Positions 12,973 to 24,109 of a stretch of DNA of 64,000 bases are shown here, one piece after another. Source of the stretch: Homalodisca vitripennis. Its lineage: Eukaryota; Arthropoda; Insecta; Hemiptera; Cicadellidae. The notes under the pieces were generated by a model that was not told where the DNA came from, made no database searches, and was given only the letters and a program-made list of their open reading frames with translations. The number at the start of each line of letters is the position of its first letter. Position 1 is the first letter of the stretch. The stretch is from positions 124,001 to 188,000 of the forward strand of contig NW_025776222.1 of assembly GCF_021130785.1 (NCBI RefSeq). The letters run 5' to 3'. A program made the position numbers and the translations under genes.

Positions 12973-13724
12973 GTGATCAATAATATTCATGCATGACGAG
13001 TCAATCTCGATTTTTTAACTCTTTTACGTAGTTTATAAAGAATTTACAGCTTTTTGTGAGATTTAGAGTCCAGAGAGAATAGGTGATCAATAATATTCAT
13101 GCAAGACGAGTCAATCTCGATTTTTTAACTCTTTTACGTAGTTTATAAAGAATTTACAGCTTTTTGTGAGATTTAGAGTCCAGAGAGAATAGGTGATCAA
13201 TAATATTCATGCATGACGAGTCAATCTCGATTTTTTAACTCTTTTACGTAGTTTATAAAGAATTTACAGCTTTTTGTGAGATTTAGAGTCCAGAGAGAAT
13301 AGGTGATCAATAATATTCATGCAAGACGAGTCTATATCGATTTTTTAACTCTTTTACGTAGTTTATAAAGAATTTACAGCTTTTTGTGAGATTTAGAGTC
13401 CAGAGAGAATAGGTGATCAATAATATTCATGCAAGACGAGTCAATCTCGATTTTTTAACTCTTTTACGTAGTTTATAAAGAATTTACAGCTTTTTGTGAG
13501 ATTTAGAGTCCAGAGAGAATAGGTGATCAATAATATTCATGCAAGACGAGTCAATTTCGATTTTTTAACTCTTTTACGTAGTTTATAAAGAATTTACAGC
13601 TTTTTGTGAGATTTAGAGTCCAGAGAGAATAGGTGATCAATAATATTCATGCAAGACGAGTCAATCTCGATTTTTTAACTCTTTTACGTAGTTTATAAAG
13701 AATTTACAGCTGTTTGTGAGATCT
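12957..13724 (+). repeat. 110-bp satellite array, seven units
   Basis: Seven head-to-tail units start (CAGAGAGAAT) at 12961, 13071, 13181, 13291, 13401, 13511 and 13621, an exact 110-base period. The units differ by only a few bases. One site reads GCATG in units 1 and 3 and GCAAG in units 2 and 4-7. The unit is the segment that follows the hairpin in other modules: it shares GAGAATNGG, the GACGAGTCAA region and TACGTAGTTTATAAAGAA with the tails of M7 and M9. It is a recent local expansion inside an old module. Confidence 0.95.
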
Positions 13725-13919
13725 ATTTTCTCACTTATTGTGTAAAACAATCTCGTTAGCGTTTTAGAAGGCTAAATATTTTAAACCAATTAAAAATAGT
13801 ATGGAATAGCTGGCTAAATTAGTATTGCCTTACTAATTACTATTAAATTGCTAAAACTCAATAACTATAAATACAGTGTCATAAATTTTTGCAAGCAAAT
13901 ATATCCTATACCTTCGTAT

Positions 13920-14200
13920 TCGTTCGGTTGGTTACTAAAACCTACACTAGAGCTCTCTTCTTTTGTAGAATAGATATAAAATATCCAATTGAAGTGATAA
14001 GTAAGGGCGATGCAAAATTATATTTAATTGTTAACTTTACATATTTAAAATTCTTACTGTAACAAATAATAATTAAAATTCTGCTTCTAAATAAATGAGA
14101 CTTTGTCGACAATAATGCATTTCTCTGCTTATAACTCCTAAATCGACAGGGCAACCTGTTTATCTAAACCATTACCAGAAATGTTAGTACTCACTTTTAA
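13920..14200 (+). repeat. Module tail homologous to 57085-57350
   Basis: Shared strings in the same order are ACTAAAACCTACACTAGAGC (against ACTGAAATTCACGCCAG at 57102) and CTAAATCGACAGGGCAACC (against CTAGAATCGACGGGACACC at 57298), followed by an AACCATT(A/G)CC match. It marks the end of the M4 block and ties it to the M13 block. Confidence 0.6.
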
Positions 14201-14269
14201 TACATTAAATGAAATAAAAGTTCAAATATATTTGAAACTCACTAGAGACTTTTAATTTGTTGCTTTATT

Positions 14270-14590
14270 ACGTCATATTCTAAGTCAATCACTTTATTTA
14301 TTAGGTCTTGGGATAAGCAACAATTAGGTGGACTGGACTAAGAAACATAAACTTAAACTAAACAAATTTAATTTGATGTTTCATTACCAAAATTTGATAA
14401 ATTTTATATCTCTGAGTGACGTTACTGTAGACGGAACTGTATTACCTAATTTTGATAAGATTAAAAACTTAGGACTGCCAATAAACTGTATTTTAATATG
14501 GATTTATGCAGTGACAGAGACTTATAAGAACGTTTTTACATTAATGCATTTACTAAAACAGTGCAAAGAGTTTTGCTGCATCTCATAAAA
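14270..14590 (+). pseudogene. LINE reverse transcriptase C-terminal relic
   Basis: A frame of 86 codons (14328-14588) with weak but telling similarity to the region after the YADD box in Jockey/RTE-type LINE polymerases: a KHKLKLN segment (where the family has a W..NKLKLN-type motif), then DVTVDGTVLPNFDKIKNLGL (family pattern VNGTVLP..DKVKNLGV), then KNVFTLMHLLKQCKEF. The catalytic core and both ends are absent, so this is a short fragment. It encodes no working enzyme. The call rests on motif memory, not on a search. Confidence 0.6.
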
Positions 14591-14599
14591 CTGTTAAAT

Positions 14600-17330
14600 A
14601 TATAACATTATTAACCATATCTTTTTTCAGTGAGCCCATTTTAACGATACACTAATGTTTAGCAAATTTACTATTTAGTCAATACTGATAAATTAGTGCA
14701 TGGTTTCAATATCAGTCATTGCATATTTCTGGTATAGTTCAATTTTAGCGAAGTTCAGGATGTTTGCAAGTAAGCTTTGAAATGTCAGGTAACTAATCTT
14801 CTGTAATATAATTTTAAAAATGTTTCGGTCAACTGTGCATACTCCGGTCAAAAATTTTGGCGATTATTTTTGCTGCAGAAGTAATAGAAAAGTGTGTACC
14901 AATTTTATGTTACTACAAAAATAAATTTTGTAGGACCACGAATGTTTAACCGTATTCCACATTATGTAAAATGTAATAATTCACACAATCATTCATTCGT
15001 TTGGTAAATCTCTCTTTGTTTATAGTCAATGGTATTGAAAATTCAATGTTTAAAATATAGAAGTTTTTGTCAGTAATTATTTATGTCCCGTTATTACATG
15101 CACATGTTATACTTTTATAAATCATATTTATAGTCTGTTAGTTTTCTGTATCAATAATTGTTATTAACTTATTGTATTTTGTTTGGCGCTGTATGTTTTT
15201 ATTCTTATTTAGAAAAATTTAGTGTATTTCTTGCAATTGTTATTGTCTTATTAAACTCTAAACCACTCTTCTTTTTGTTTGGTTTTGTTTTAAGTAGATT
15301 ATGTTATAAATACAAAATTCCATTCATTAGATAAAGCTTAATTAAACTATTAAACATTTTTATATTATGTCTATACTTAATACTAAAATTTGCATGTGTT
15401 TTTAATTTAATTTACTTTTGCTTCACATGACTTACATTATGTTAGAATTCTCCGAACAGATTCTAGACTCACCTTAGAGGAATCGTACTTGGTTTGTCTC
15501 TTTTGATATACAGTAGCGTTCTGTTAACTATAAATTGCTCTTTCTCTTTGTTACATGCAATATGAGTCACACATTGTAAATTATCTTTATCCTATATATT
15601 TTCTGTAAATACTGTTTATTACATACATACATTTTATTATTATAGGTTAAAAAAATGTAAATTTAAGTTTTTAATTTAAGTTTTTTACGCTAATTATTCT
15701 GGTTCTATTTTAAGGCAAACAGAAAAAAAATATTGAAATGCAATAGTCAAGAGAGATGTAGACTGTAAGTTAGTTCGAACTTTCAAAAAACCAGTCGTAA
15801 TCAAGGACCTTTTATAATTTTAGAAGAATTATATAATTACTTAAGTGTTTATCAGTGAGGGTGGTAAATCACGTTTACACATTAATCATACTATTAAAAG
15901 GTCTAAAGGTGAAGGCAATCACAATTTTTCATGTCATAAAGAAAGTTGACGTGTGGTATTGACGCCTAAATATATATTTCGACACATTCCAGTATTTAAC
16001 ATTACCTTTCGTATGTTTGGCATTATTGATTATTGATAGATCCGAAGCTACATTGATTATATGTTTACGTTGATAATTATTAAAGCTTTATTGATTTATT
16101 AGATAATAATAAATATCAACTCAAGGGCTGTAGAATCGTTTTATGTTAGACATTCAATAAGCATTGTTTGGTTTCTTAAGATCAAATAGTAATTTTAAAA
16201 TTACATTCAAACAAATAACATTTATCGATATCAAAAAAAATTATTAAAAGAATCAAAAGGTAAACTCCAAAACGCTTTGAGTAAGAACGATCATACGGTT
16301 AAATTCCTATCAACTGCTAAAGTGAATTATACTTATTCGTATAAAGGCGCTCAAACAAACATCTTTGGTGCCTAAAGAAATGCGGTATCTTTGACTGAAT
16401 TGAGAGCCACTTATACTATGCATATTTGTTCTATTTTAGCGTTCGTCTTATGGATAGTTTATATAGGTTTATTGTTTAATTAATACACAATCGTAAGTAT
16501 TATTTCAACAATCGCAGAGTAGTAATAAAAGCAGAAACCTATTTGGACATATAAAGTAAATTTAAAAATAATATTATTAAAAGATATAAAATAACCAATT
16601 ATTTAACAAATGGGAATTGCTAAAAGACAATTTGGAGTGTTACTCCTTTAATTAGGAAGTTTGTATTTATCAAATGGTAAACTAACCAAATTCTCTCTTA
16701 TCCCCAAGAATATTGGTATAGTATTAGTAAACGATACCTATGTTATGTGGGTTATAATTTATTCTGCTTTCATTGCTATAAAAAAACGTCATCATAATGT
16801 TATATCTTGCATATTTAACTATAGGAATAAAATCATAAAAAGGGTATTAGTTCTAAAGCTTAGAATATACACCTCTATGTGTATGGAACGGTACGTTTTA
16901 GTGAGACTGGTATATAACTAATAACTGTGACTTCTAATGAGGAATTTACGGTGTGTTCCCCATTTTACTCCCATTGACTATGGTTACCTGTTGCCGATAA
17001 AACGTTTTCGTATCTATAGGGTGAATTTAAATGCTTTAAGCTAATGTGTTATTACAATATAATAATTTCATGTTTTAAACCCTTCTGATAACCTTCTCAT
17101 TTTGACCTCCATCACAACTAGTGAAGAAAATGTTTTATTTATTTATTACAGAAAATTTCACTATAAACTTTAATAAAAATCACTTTGTTTCTGTATACAA
17201 TGAAAATTAACTCTCACCTCCTGTGTTATTACCGAGTAATTAATTCTTTGAGATAATGTTATACAACTTCGACATTTACATACATACTGATTTTGGAAAC
17301 AAAATTAGATAACATATTTTAAGTTATACT
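14600..17330. other. AT-rich stretch without a recognised gene
   Basis: No transposon protein, RNA gene or module core was recognised. The frame at 16661-16921 (86 codons) is rich in Ile, Tyr, Val and Lys, resembles nothing known to me and is probably chance. Confidence 0.4.
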
Positions 17331-17339
17331 ATTTTAAAA

Positions 17340-18830
17340 CTTCAGGTTTAACCAATGACACTGTGATAACGAAGCTCTAGGTTACCGTGAAATTTACCAA
17401 CGTCACTCCGCCACCACTTTAAGTGATGAGCCTTTACACGAGGATACTCAGTAGCGGTCTTGTGGTAAGGAGTTCACACTTATTTTGGCAGAAATATTTC
17501 AAATAGAACTTTCTTACCAGTTTTAATTATTATTGATTAGATATGGTGTAACTTTACTCAGGTGGAATTGTTCGAAATTGTTCAAATTATTAGACATCCA
17601 GCCAGTGAAACGAATTTAGGCAAGTTAAGAGAAAATTACACAAGATTTATTGGATTATAAACTATTATTATTTACATGTAAATATCAAGTAGGTATTATA
17701 AGTAACTTAATGTGAGATGTCTGTGAAATATAACTAAATTTTCTGGGCCAATTGGCATTTAGATTCACCCCGTTTCAATTTTTCTAGAAGCCTTCATCTT
17801 TTGCACCATTATTAACAGGGATGGCCTAAACACTGTACGATCGCCCTCTGCAAATCCCTTAACTGTGGAATGACATATTCTTTGCAAGCATTGTGAACCT
17901 TTGGTTCTGAGTATCTTAGCCTTTGACACATTCCCTTAACAGCTTCTGTGACAAATTGATCTCTGGAGATCCAATATCAAATTTCACCTTTTTATTAATA
18001 GTATATAAAAATCTCTGAAAATATTATTTATGAAGTACTTTGAAAATTTGAAAGAACCAGCTTGTGGGTAAAGCCATCGTGTCAAAACACATAGACTCAG
18101 AAAGCTCTCAAACTATGAGAGCCAAGATCCCCAAATCGGCAGTTTAAACTACGAATAATTATACCACATTATCTTCTACAGAGGTTCTTACCTCTACAGT
18201 CTTCCAATATCTAGGATTCCATAGCTTATGAAAGCTCTCAACTATTTTCAGTCACGAATTAGTTTCACATGCAGGTTCTTTTAATACATGCGAACAGCTC
18301 TTTAACGAATAAAAACATGTCAAACATACCCAAAAGTAAAGCTTATTAAAATTGTAGATTTCCATGGAAACAAGAAGGAAAATTGTTTTAGGTATTTAAA
18401 TTTTGTTGGATGGTTCAGTTTTCTTGTTCGATAGTGGTTCAACTCACAGTAAGTAGAAGTTCAACTCACAGTAAGTCGAAGAACCACCACCAGGAACATC
18501 ATGTGATGGCGAGGAGCAGGACCAGGATCTACATAGATAAGTTTCTTTTATTATTAAGAAATAACAATTTCCGCTCTTACTACCTCCTGCCACCCAAAAC
18601 AGTTTACACCCTACTTTTACCGATTATTAATCCTAGCACCAACCACTAGAAAATCTCATATCTATTATAAGCTCGTTTATAATGTAAATAGAATTTTGTA
18701 GTTATTAATGATATAATTAGGAGTCCATTCTTGTTTTGTAAATATTATATTATTAAGAACTTAAATTTATTTGCCAAACGATATAGATGCTGATAAAATT
18801 ATGCTTTATTCTGTTTCTTTCCTTTGATTA
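17340..18830 (+). repeat. Direct duplication partner of 40560-41610 (subtype D block)
   Basis: Shared strings in order: TTACCAAC...CACC(A)CTTT near 17390, TACACGAGGATACTCAGTAG (17436), CAGCCAGTGAAAC (17600), AAGTAGGTATTATAA, the full module M5, and TTTGTAAA...TATTATAT after it. Both blocks are on the plus strand. They are well diverged and differ by several indels. Confidence 0.75.
18358..18650 (+). repeat. Module M5 (subtype D)
   Basis: TTTCCATGGAAACAAG box (18359), a small tandem repeat of GTTCAACTCACAGTAAGT (18438 and 18460), core CACCAGGAACATCATGTGAT plus GGAGCAGGACCAGGATC (18490-18530), TTCCGCTCTTACTACCTCC block (18570), and CAAAACAGTTTACACCC (18596). The 79-codon frame over this region is not conserved in M10 and is not a gene. 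Confidence 0.8.
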
Positions 18831-20459
18831 CGGTGGGGATAATTATGCCTGTTTTGTAAAGAGTTGAAAAAATCTATACTTGTTATTGATTATTATTATA
18901 TAATAAATAATAGATTAGAAACAAACATTCTTGTTTAAGGCTCAAAACGTCTTTGCTTCAGTTATTTTAATTACGCCTTAATAGCATTAAACATGTAAAG
19001 CAGTAGAGCCAGTGCACACAGAATTCTTCTCGTTTTTCAAAGTGTAGAAACCAAATTAATTTGTTGGATAGTCTTAAGTACTAGTATTTTATACACATGT
19101 CGACCTTTACTTTATTTCTCTTAAATCCTTTCCTATGGAGGCCAGAGTTATAATATTTCGTTTCAATAATACCTCCTCCCATTTTTGTGAATTAAATTAC
19201 TTTGTTTAAGAAGTTTCTGTAAGGAAACAGTTAATAGAATTTTACTTAATTGTACAATATTCGACTTCATAAAATACGCCCTAAATTGCCTTAAATACAC
19301 TTTGAGGAATTTTACTCTTTGTAGATTTCAAATCTTTGATGCCATTCTAAGAAATTCATATTTAGTAAAAAAATAATAAATGGATTTAACTCACAATGTG
19401 CCTTTGTTACCTGAAAGAAGACACAGTAAATACGCGATTAGCTTCGCATTGCCCTATTACTACTTGTAGGTATTATACTTACTTTTTGACTTCCACACTT
19501 AAGTTCCTTTGAGAGGACTACATTAGTATGGCACCGATTACAAAACAATGAAGGAAAGGAATGTAAGGGTGTTCTTTAATAACTTGAATTATTCAATTAT
19601 TCACATACTGACATAGACAATATTGAATTAGGTCAGATATACTTTTAGATACTTTTAGATATGTGACATTCCATACATTCAAGCCATTCTTTATTAGCGT
19701 TTGGTATAAGATATTTAGATTCTGTGAGAATGTACCTTAGTTTCATAATAGAAGTATGGTATCAATATGACTCCTGGTCCCAATGGCTAACATAATACTC
19801 ACTCCAAATAAATAAACGGAACAATATTAACTTTATATAGATAAAAACGTTTGATATACCAGATAGAATTAATGTATACAATACAAAAATAAATCTTCTT
19901 AAGCTGAACATTTACAATATTTTAGGTTTTTTTTGCAAAATTATAATAATTGCTGAAATTTTGCCCTATAAAAACTCCTGACGTTCCATGTAAGAAATGT
20001 GTTAAACATTATGTTAATACGATAAACATCTTAATGAAATTTAAACAAAATAATAAAAACATAAGTTTTATTAAGTGACAAATTCTACTGCATTAGATAC
20101 AGTTTTACTTATCTGCAGGGAAAGAGTTACTTTCCCTCCGCCTTCATTATTTATACAAGTTAAATAGTTGATAATACAGCAAAAAAACATGAATAGATAA
20201 ATAAATTGATAGGTATGGTGAAAAGAGAAAGAGATATCGGCAGAATATATTTGCAATATTTATAAACAGTTTGTGCAAAGTACAGGTACACGCTTAAAGT
20301 GATAGGTTATAATGGTTCAGGTTTTCTCCAATTTTACTTTTAGTCTCAAGTAAGAAACTTTTAAGTTATTAGTAAAATTCAGTTATTTATGTGAATATAT
20401 CTCATTCAGATTCCTTTTTCAAAGTGGGGATATGAGTATTCTAAGCATGACTACGAACT

Positions 20460-20690
20460 GTTTTAGTTATAGTTTCATCGAACCATTTGTCATGGTGATC
20501 TTTATAAATTATTAGGAAATATTTGTAATGCCTTTGACTTACATAACTTATCATCGTTATTTTCAAAAAACACAATTTTAACCTCAATACCTAATTTTAA
20601 GTTTTGGACGAGTACATTTTTTATATACAACGTCTGTAACCTAAACTTTACCTTTGCCTAAAAAACGAATTTGAGTATTACGCAATTTAA
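20460..20690 (+). repeat. Direct repeat, left copy (partner 21670-21880)
   Basis: Both copies carry a TTTCAT(C/T)GAACCA(A)TTTGT string followed by GTGATNTTTATA, and both end in TTTACCTT(T/C)G with a following CTAAAAA run. The two copies bracket the GC-rich segment at 20735-21010. Confidence 0.6.
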
Positions 20691-20734
20691 TTAAGACGTT
20701 ATCATTGCCATTCCCTTACATAATATTAAGGTCT

Positions 20735-21010
20735 GATGTACGCAAGGCGTTACTAATCCAGACGGTTCACATATGCCGGACAATTGTGATTCTCTCACCA
20801 CAGGTTTCAGCCGCTACGAAGTCCAGGGAGAGGTCCCGAGTGGCAAGCTTCATCTCAGCCACGCTCAGGCCGCAGTACCTCGGAGTGATCAGCTCGCCTT
20901 TGATAGTCCTCCAGATAGTCAAGTAGCAGCTGGTTACTCAGCACAACCCACGTCAGCACCAGCAACAGTGTGGCGTACAACGAGTAACAGTTCGTGGCTA
21001 CTATTTGTTT
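20735..21010 (-). pseudogene. GC-rich exon-like relic of unknown family
   Basis: About 275 bases have coding-like base composition in very AT-rich surroundings. On the minus strand two frames make plausible protein: an upstream part with a hydrophobic run LYATLLLVLTWVVL, and, shifted by one frame near 20905, a part reading KGELITPRYCGLSVAEMKLA followed by TRDLSLDFVAAETCG. A possible donor GTG|GTGAGAG follows at about 20800. No Met start and no domain could be named. The hydrophobic run would suit a membrane protein, but that is a guess. The plus strand also has an open frame (20773-21018), of less natural composition. The best description is a broken or single exon of a host gene, or a transposon fragment. 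Confidence 0.35.
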
Positions 21011-21669
21011 ATCATTAAAGAGAGTTACGTCTTAATCAGGTTATAGTCAATTGTTTAAGAGTAATATAAATTTAATTAAGTTTAAAAACTGATAAAAAAC
21101 AGCGTTTGTATCAAAATAAGACAATCATCATAAAACTAGAAGAATTGAAATCTTCCCAAACTAGACTTCTCCATGATCAACATTTTCTACAAAATGTTAC
21201 CTAATGCCTTCATGATCTTGGTTGTAACAGTACAACAGGTACGAAATTACAACACTTATGTCATTTTAATTATTTTTTTGGTTATCACTTTGTTACTGTT
21301 TATGATAATTTCAGTCACATAAGCATCTGTATGAGTTCCGATATAATTTTGGGTTGACATCCCACAAAAATCACATATGTAGGTAAATAAGTCAGATGGA
21401 AAAGTAAATTGTGGTCTCCAAGCGTCTGATTAATAAGATCGGTAATGCGTGAGTTTAGTTAGTTGTTAGTGAGTTAATTAATACTTTCTAACTGTATCAT
21501 TAAAATAACATACACTGTTACAGATCGATAAGCCCAATTTTGCCTAAAGTGACTGAATATACTTTTAACTGTAATATCCGATAATTTTTTAGTTTTGATG
21601 CTATTTTAACTCTTAATGCGTTTAACGAAATTATACTTTATAGAGAAAATGAGTCTCGACCTATGGCTA

Positions 21670-21880
21670 TGAATTTAATGATATGATTTCATTGAACCAA
21701 TTTGTAATCGTGATTTATACACTATAAGACAATAAATGGGGACTTTGTGACTCGTAATTGTTTTGAGAAAATCAGGTCTTAAATTTTATTCATTCAAAAT
21801 TTTTGAACAATAAAAATTACTACTGTATTCACAGCAAATATAACTTTACCTTCGTCTTTTGCTAAAAATAAAGATTTCTA
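21670..21880 (+). repeat. Direct repeat, right copy (partner 20460-20690)
   Basis: The second member of the pair, about 1.2 kb downstream of the first and in the same orientation. It leads into the M6 block. Confidence 0.6.
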
Positions 21881-22130
21881 CATTTATGTGTCCAAAATGG
21901 TCCTTATTCCAGAATAATTATATTAACGTAGTATAAAAGCAATATATAACGTTTTAACAGTAATAAACTTATGTATATATATTTCAAATATATAGTCATA
22001 TATTTTAACATATGTTTAATAAAATATTAGGCATTTAATATATGTCAGTGTTTCTGGATTATATAAACTTGAAATGAACTGCACTTTAAAGAGTAATAAT
22101 TAGTGATGTACTCTTTTCCATCACTTTACC

Positions 22131-22133
<3 letters not shown>

Positions 22134-22191
<58 letters not shown>
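22134..22191. repeat. (TA)n microsatellite
   Basis: A pure TA dinucleotide run of about 58 bases. Confidence 0.98.
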
Positions 22192-22193
<2 letters not shown>

Positions 22194-22675
22194 CTTTCTA
22201 TGACTTAGAAATCTTATATAGGATATTTTTTCAACGATAGGCCTATACTGTAAATATTCAGAGTCAGACTTTAATATAATTTTATTTATGTACTATGGCA
22301 TGTAATAATTTTGACAGCAATTTTATAGTGCATGGTCCTGTATACAGTACTACGTAGATAAGTGAAAGAAAACTCTCAAATCCAGTTGAATTTTTTTGTA
22401 ATGGACAAATCAGCATTAGCGTAAACGGCCATATTGAAAAAAACCCCTTGCTAATTGCGTATGAGCAGTCAAATATTAAAACATACTCCATAATCTAATA
22501 AGTGAACAAATGTTTAAAATTTGGTTTATTTAATTGTTCTTGTGTATCTTATGTCTGTTTAGATATCATAAATTTCGTTAAATTTTAAAAAGGGGTAGGG
22601 AAGTAAAATTACCATTATCCCAGGTAAAAGATACAAATTAGAACACATGTGAAAATATATAACTATACATATCAG

Positions 22676-22900
22676 AGCTATGTATACCAAGGGAAACGCC
22701 AAAGAAAAGATTTCAGTTGTAATTTCCATATTACAAATTTATATCAAAAGTCACGAAATCGTAGCGCAGAGTGTAATTATAACGAAACAGGCAACGAGGA
22801 CCAGGGCCAGGATCAGGACATGCAGATGGGTACTGTTATTGTTCAGATATCACAGTTTCCAACGTCACCCAAACCATTTACGTATTAGCTTTAGCGACTA
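22676..22900 (+). repeat. Module M6 (diverged)
   Basis: A TATACCAAGGGAAACGCC box (22681), core GAGGACCAGGGCCAGGATCA (22796) and ACATGCAGATGGGTA, and a CACCCAAACCATTTACGT block (22866) followed by TAGCGACTAATAATCA. Two overlapping short frames cover it in different phases; neither is retained in other modules. Confidence 0.6.
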
Positions 22901-23619
22901 ATAATCATAGTATATACGGCACAGGAATAATGCTTATATAAGATAACATGATTACGACTTGAACAGTTTTTTAATACTTCTACGATTTCTTTCTTAGACT
23001 AATTAGAGTACTGTAGTCATGAATTTCGTTGTTGCGTTTGTAGAAAAGCTAGTTAATCTGTTGTTTTGTCCTATTGCAAATTTGTTTAACACTTTTTTCA
23101 AAAGAGATTAAGTATTAAAATGGCTTTTGGATTTGTTTCCACGTATTAGTTAGTAATTAAACCTCCAAAATAATGTCTTAGGAACATAAAAAGGCATTAA
23201 AGATATCAATTACCAAAACCGAAGTATGCTTATCTTTCAAATACATAAAAATATAGACATTAAATAAATAATAACTATTTAAACCTATATTAGGCAATAA
23301 ACGTAACTACCCAATTACTTATACTACAAATTAATTTAGTACAATTGTTTTTAATTTTTATGTTATTCTAGTTTATTATTAACATTATTCTAGCACCGGA
23401 AGATGAATTCTCCCGATTTACATTGCCTATAATACTAATAAATATAAATAAAGGTATTGCATGTGGCATATAAATAATTACTTGATAGTTTTTTTTCATA
23501 ATTGAAAAAAAAAACATTTACTGTTCAATTGCTTTACAGTAATACTTACGAAAATTTTTAGTAGGCTGTATTCTGAACAGGTATGCAGAATAATTACAGT
23601 CGGCATGATCCCTAAGGCC

Positions 23620-24015
23620 CTGACATTCTCATAAGGAAACCTCTTTATCCCTGTGAAAAACTTGTGCAAAGAGGTCTCGTAACGTAGCAGTCGCTAGGAC
23701 AACCAGCTTCACTTCCCCAGAATGAGGCTGGAAACCGGTAGGAGCTGCTTTTCCTATTTTGTCCCCAAATTGTACAATGACCTACCCGGTAGCTTGAAGA
23801 GCACACAGTCAACTGTCTAGTTTTAGATCTAAATTAAAGGATTTTATGTTACCTAGTAGTAAGTGACTGTTGCGTATTTCAACCTCACTAATTTAGCTCT
23901 AGATTATGTATAGATTGAATTATAATAGCCAACCTTAGTATAAGTTCTTAGTGTTAAGTTTCACTTTAGTTGGTCTGTAAAGCAGTTTGTAGTGAGAGAC
24001 GCTCTAAATAAAAGG
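23620..24015 (+). mobile_element. LINE 3' end fragment
   Basis: A 5'-truncated and decayed tail of a non-LTR retrotransposon. The frame near 23766 reads KLYNDLPGSLKST, the usual C-terminal motif of Jockey/CR1-group polymerases, then breaks. Below it is a 3' UTR with GTAAAGCAGTTTGTAGTGAG and an AATAAAAGG signal close to its end (24006). The same tail, better preserved, lies at 37457-37722. Confidence 0.75.
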
Positions 24016-24109
24016 AATTTTTATTTATGTATTTATTTTATTTATTTCTTTATATCAAAAACGATTGTGTTTGAAATTTATAAAACTCGCATAACAAATA
24101 CTTAAAAAT

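Noticed and set aside
12957..13724. CRISPR-like array
   Set aside because: The repeats are contiguous 110-base units with no unique spacers, in eukaryotic DNA; this is a satellite.
16661..16921. 86-codon frame as a membrane peptide
   Set aside because: Hydrophobic residues are expected from AT-rich DNA, and there is no signal or homologous frame elsewhere in the window.
18410..18649. Frame reading MARSRTR across a module core
   Set aside because: The Arg-rich look comes from the GGACCAGGACC repeats. Other modules have stops in that frame, so the core is not protein-coding.
22649..22901. Two overlapping frames in M6
   Set aside because: Different phases over the same repeat; neither is kept in other copies.
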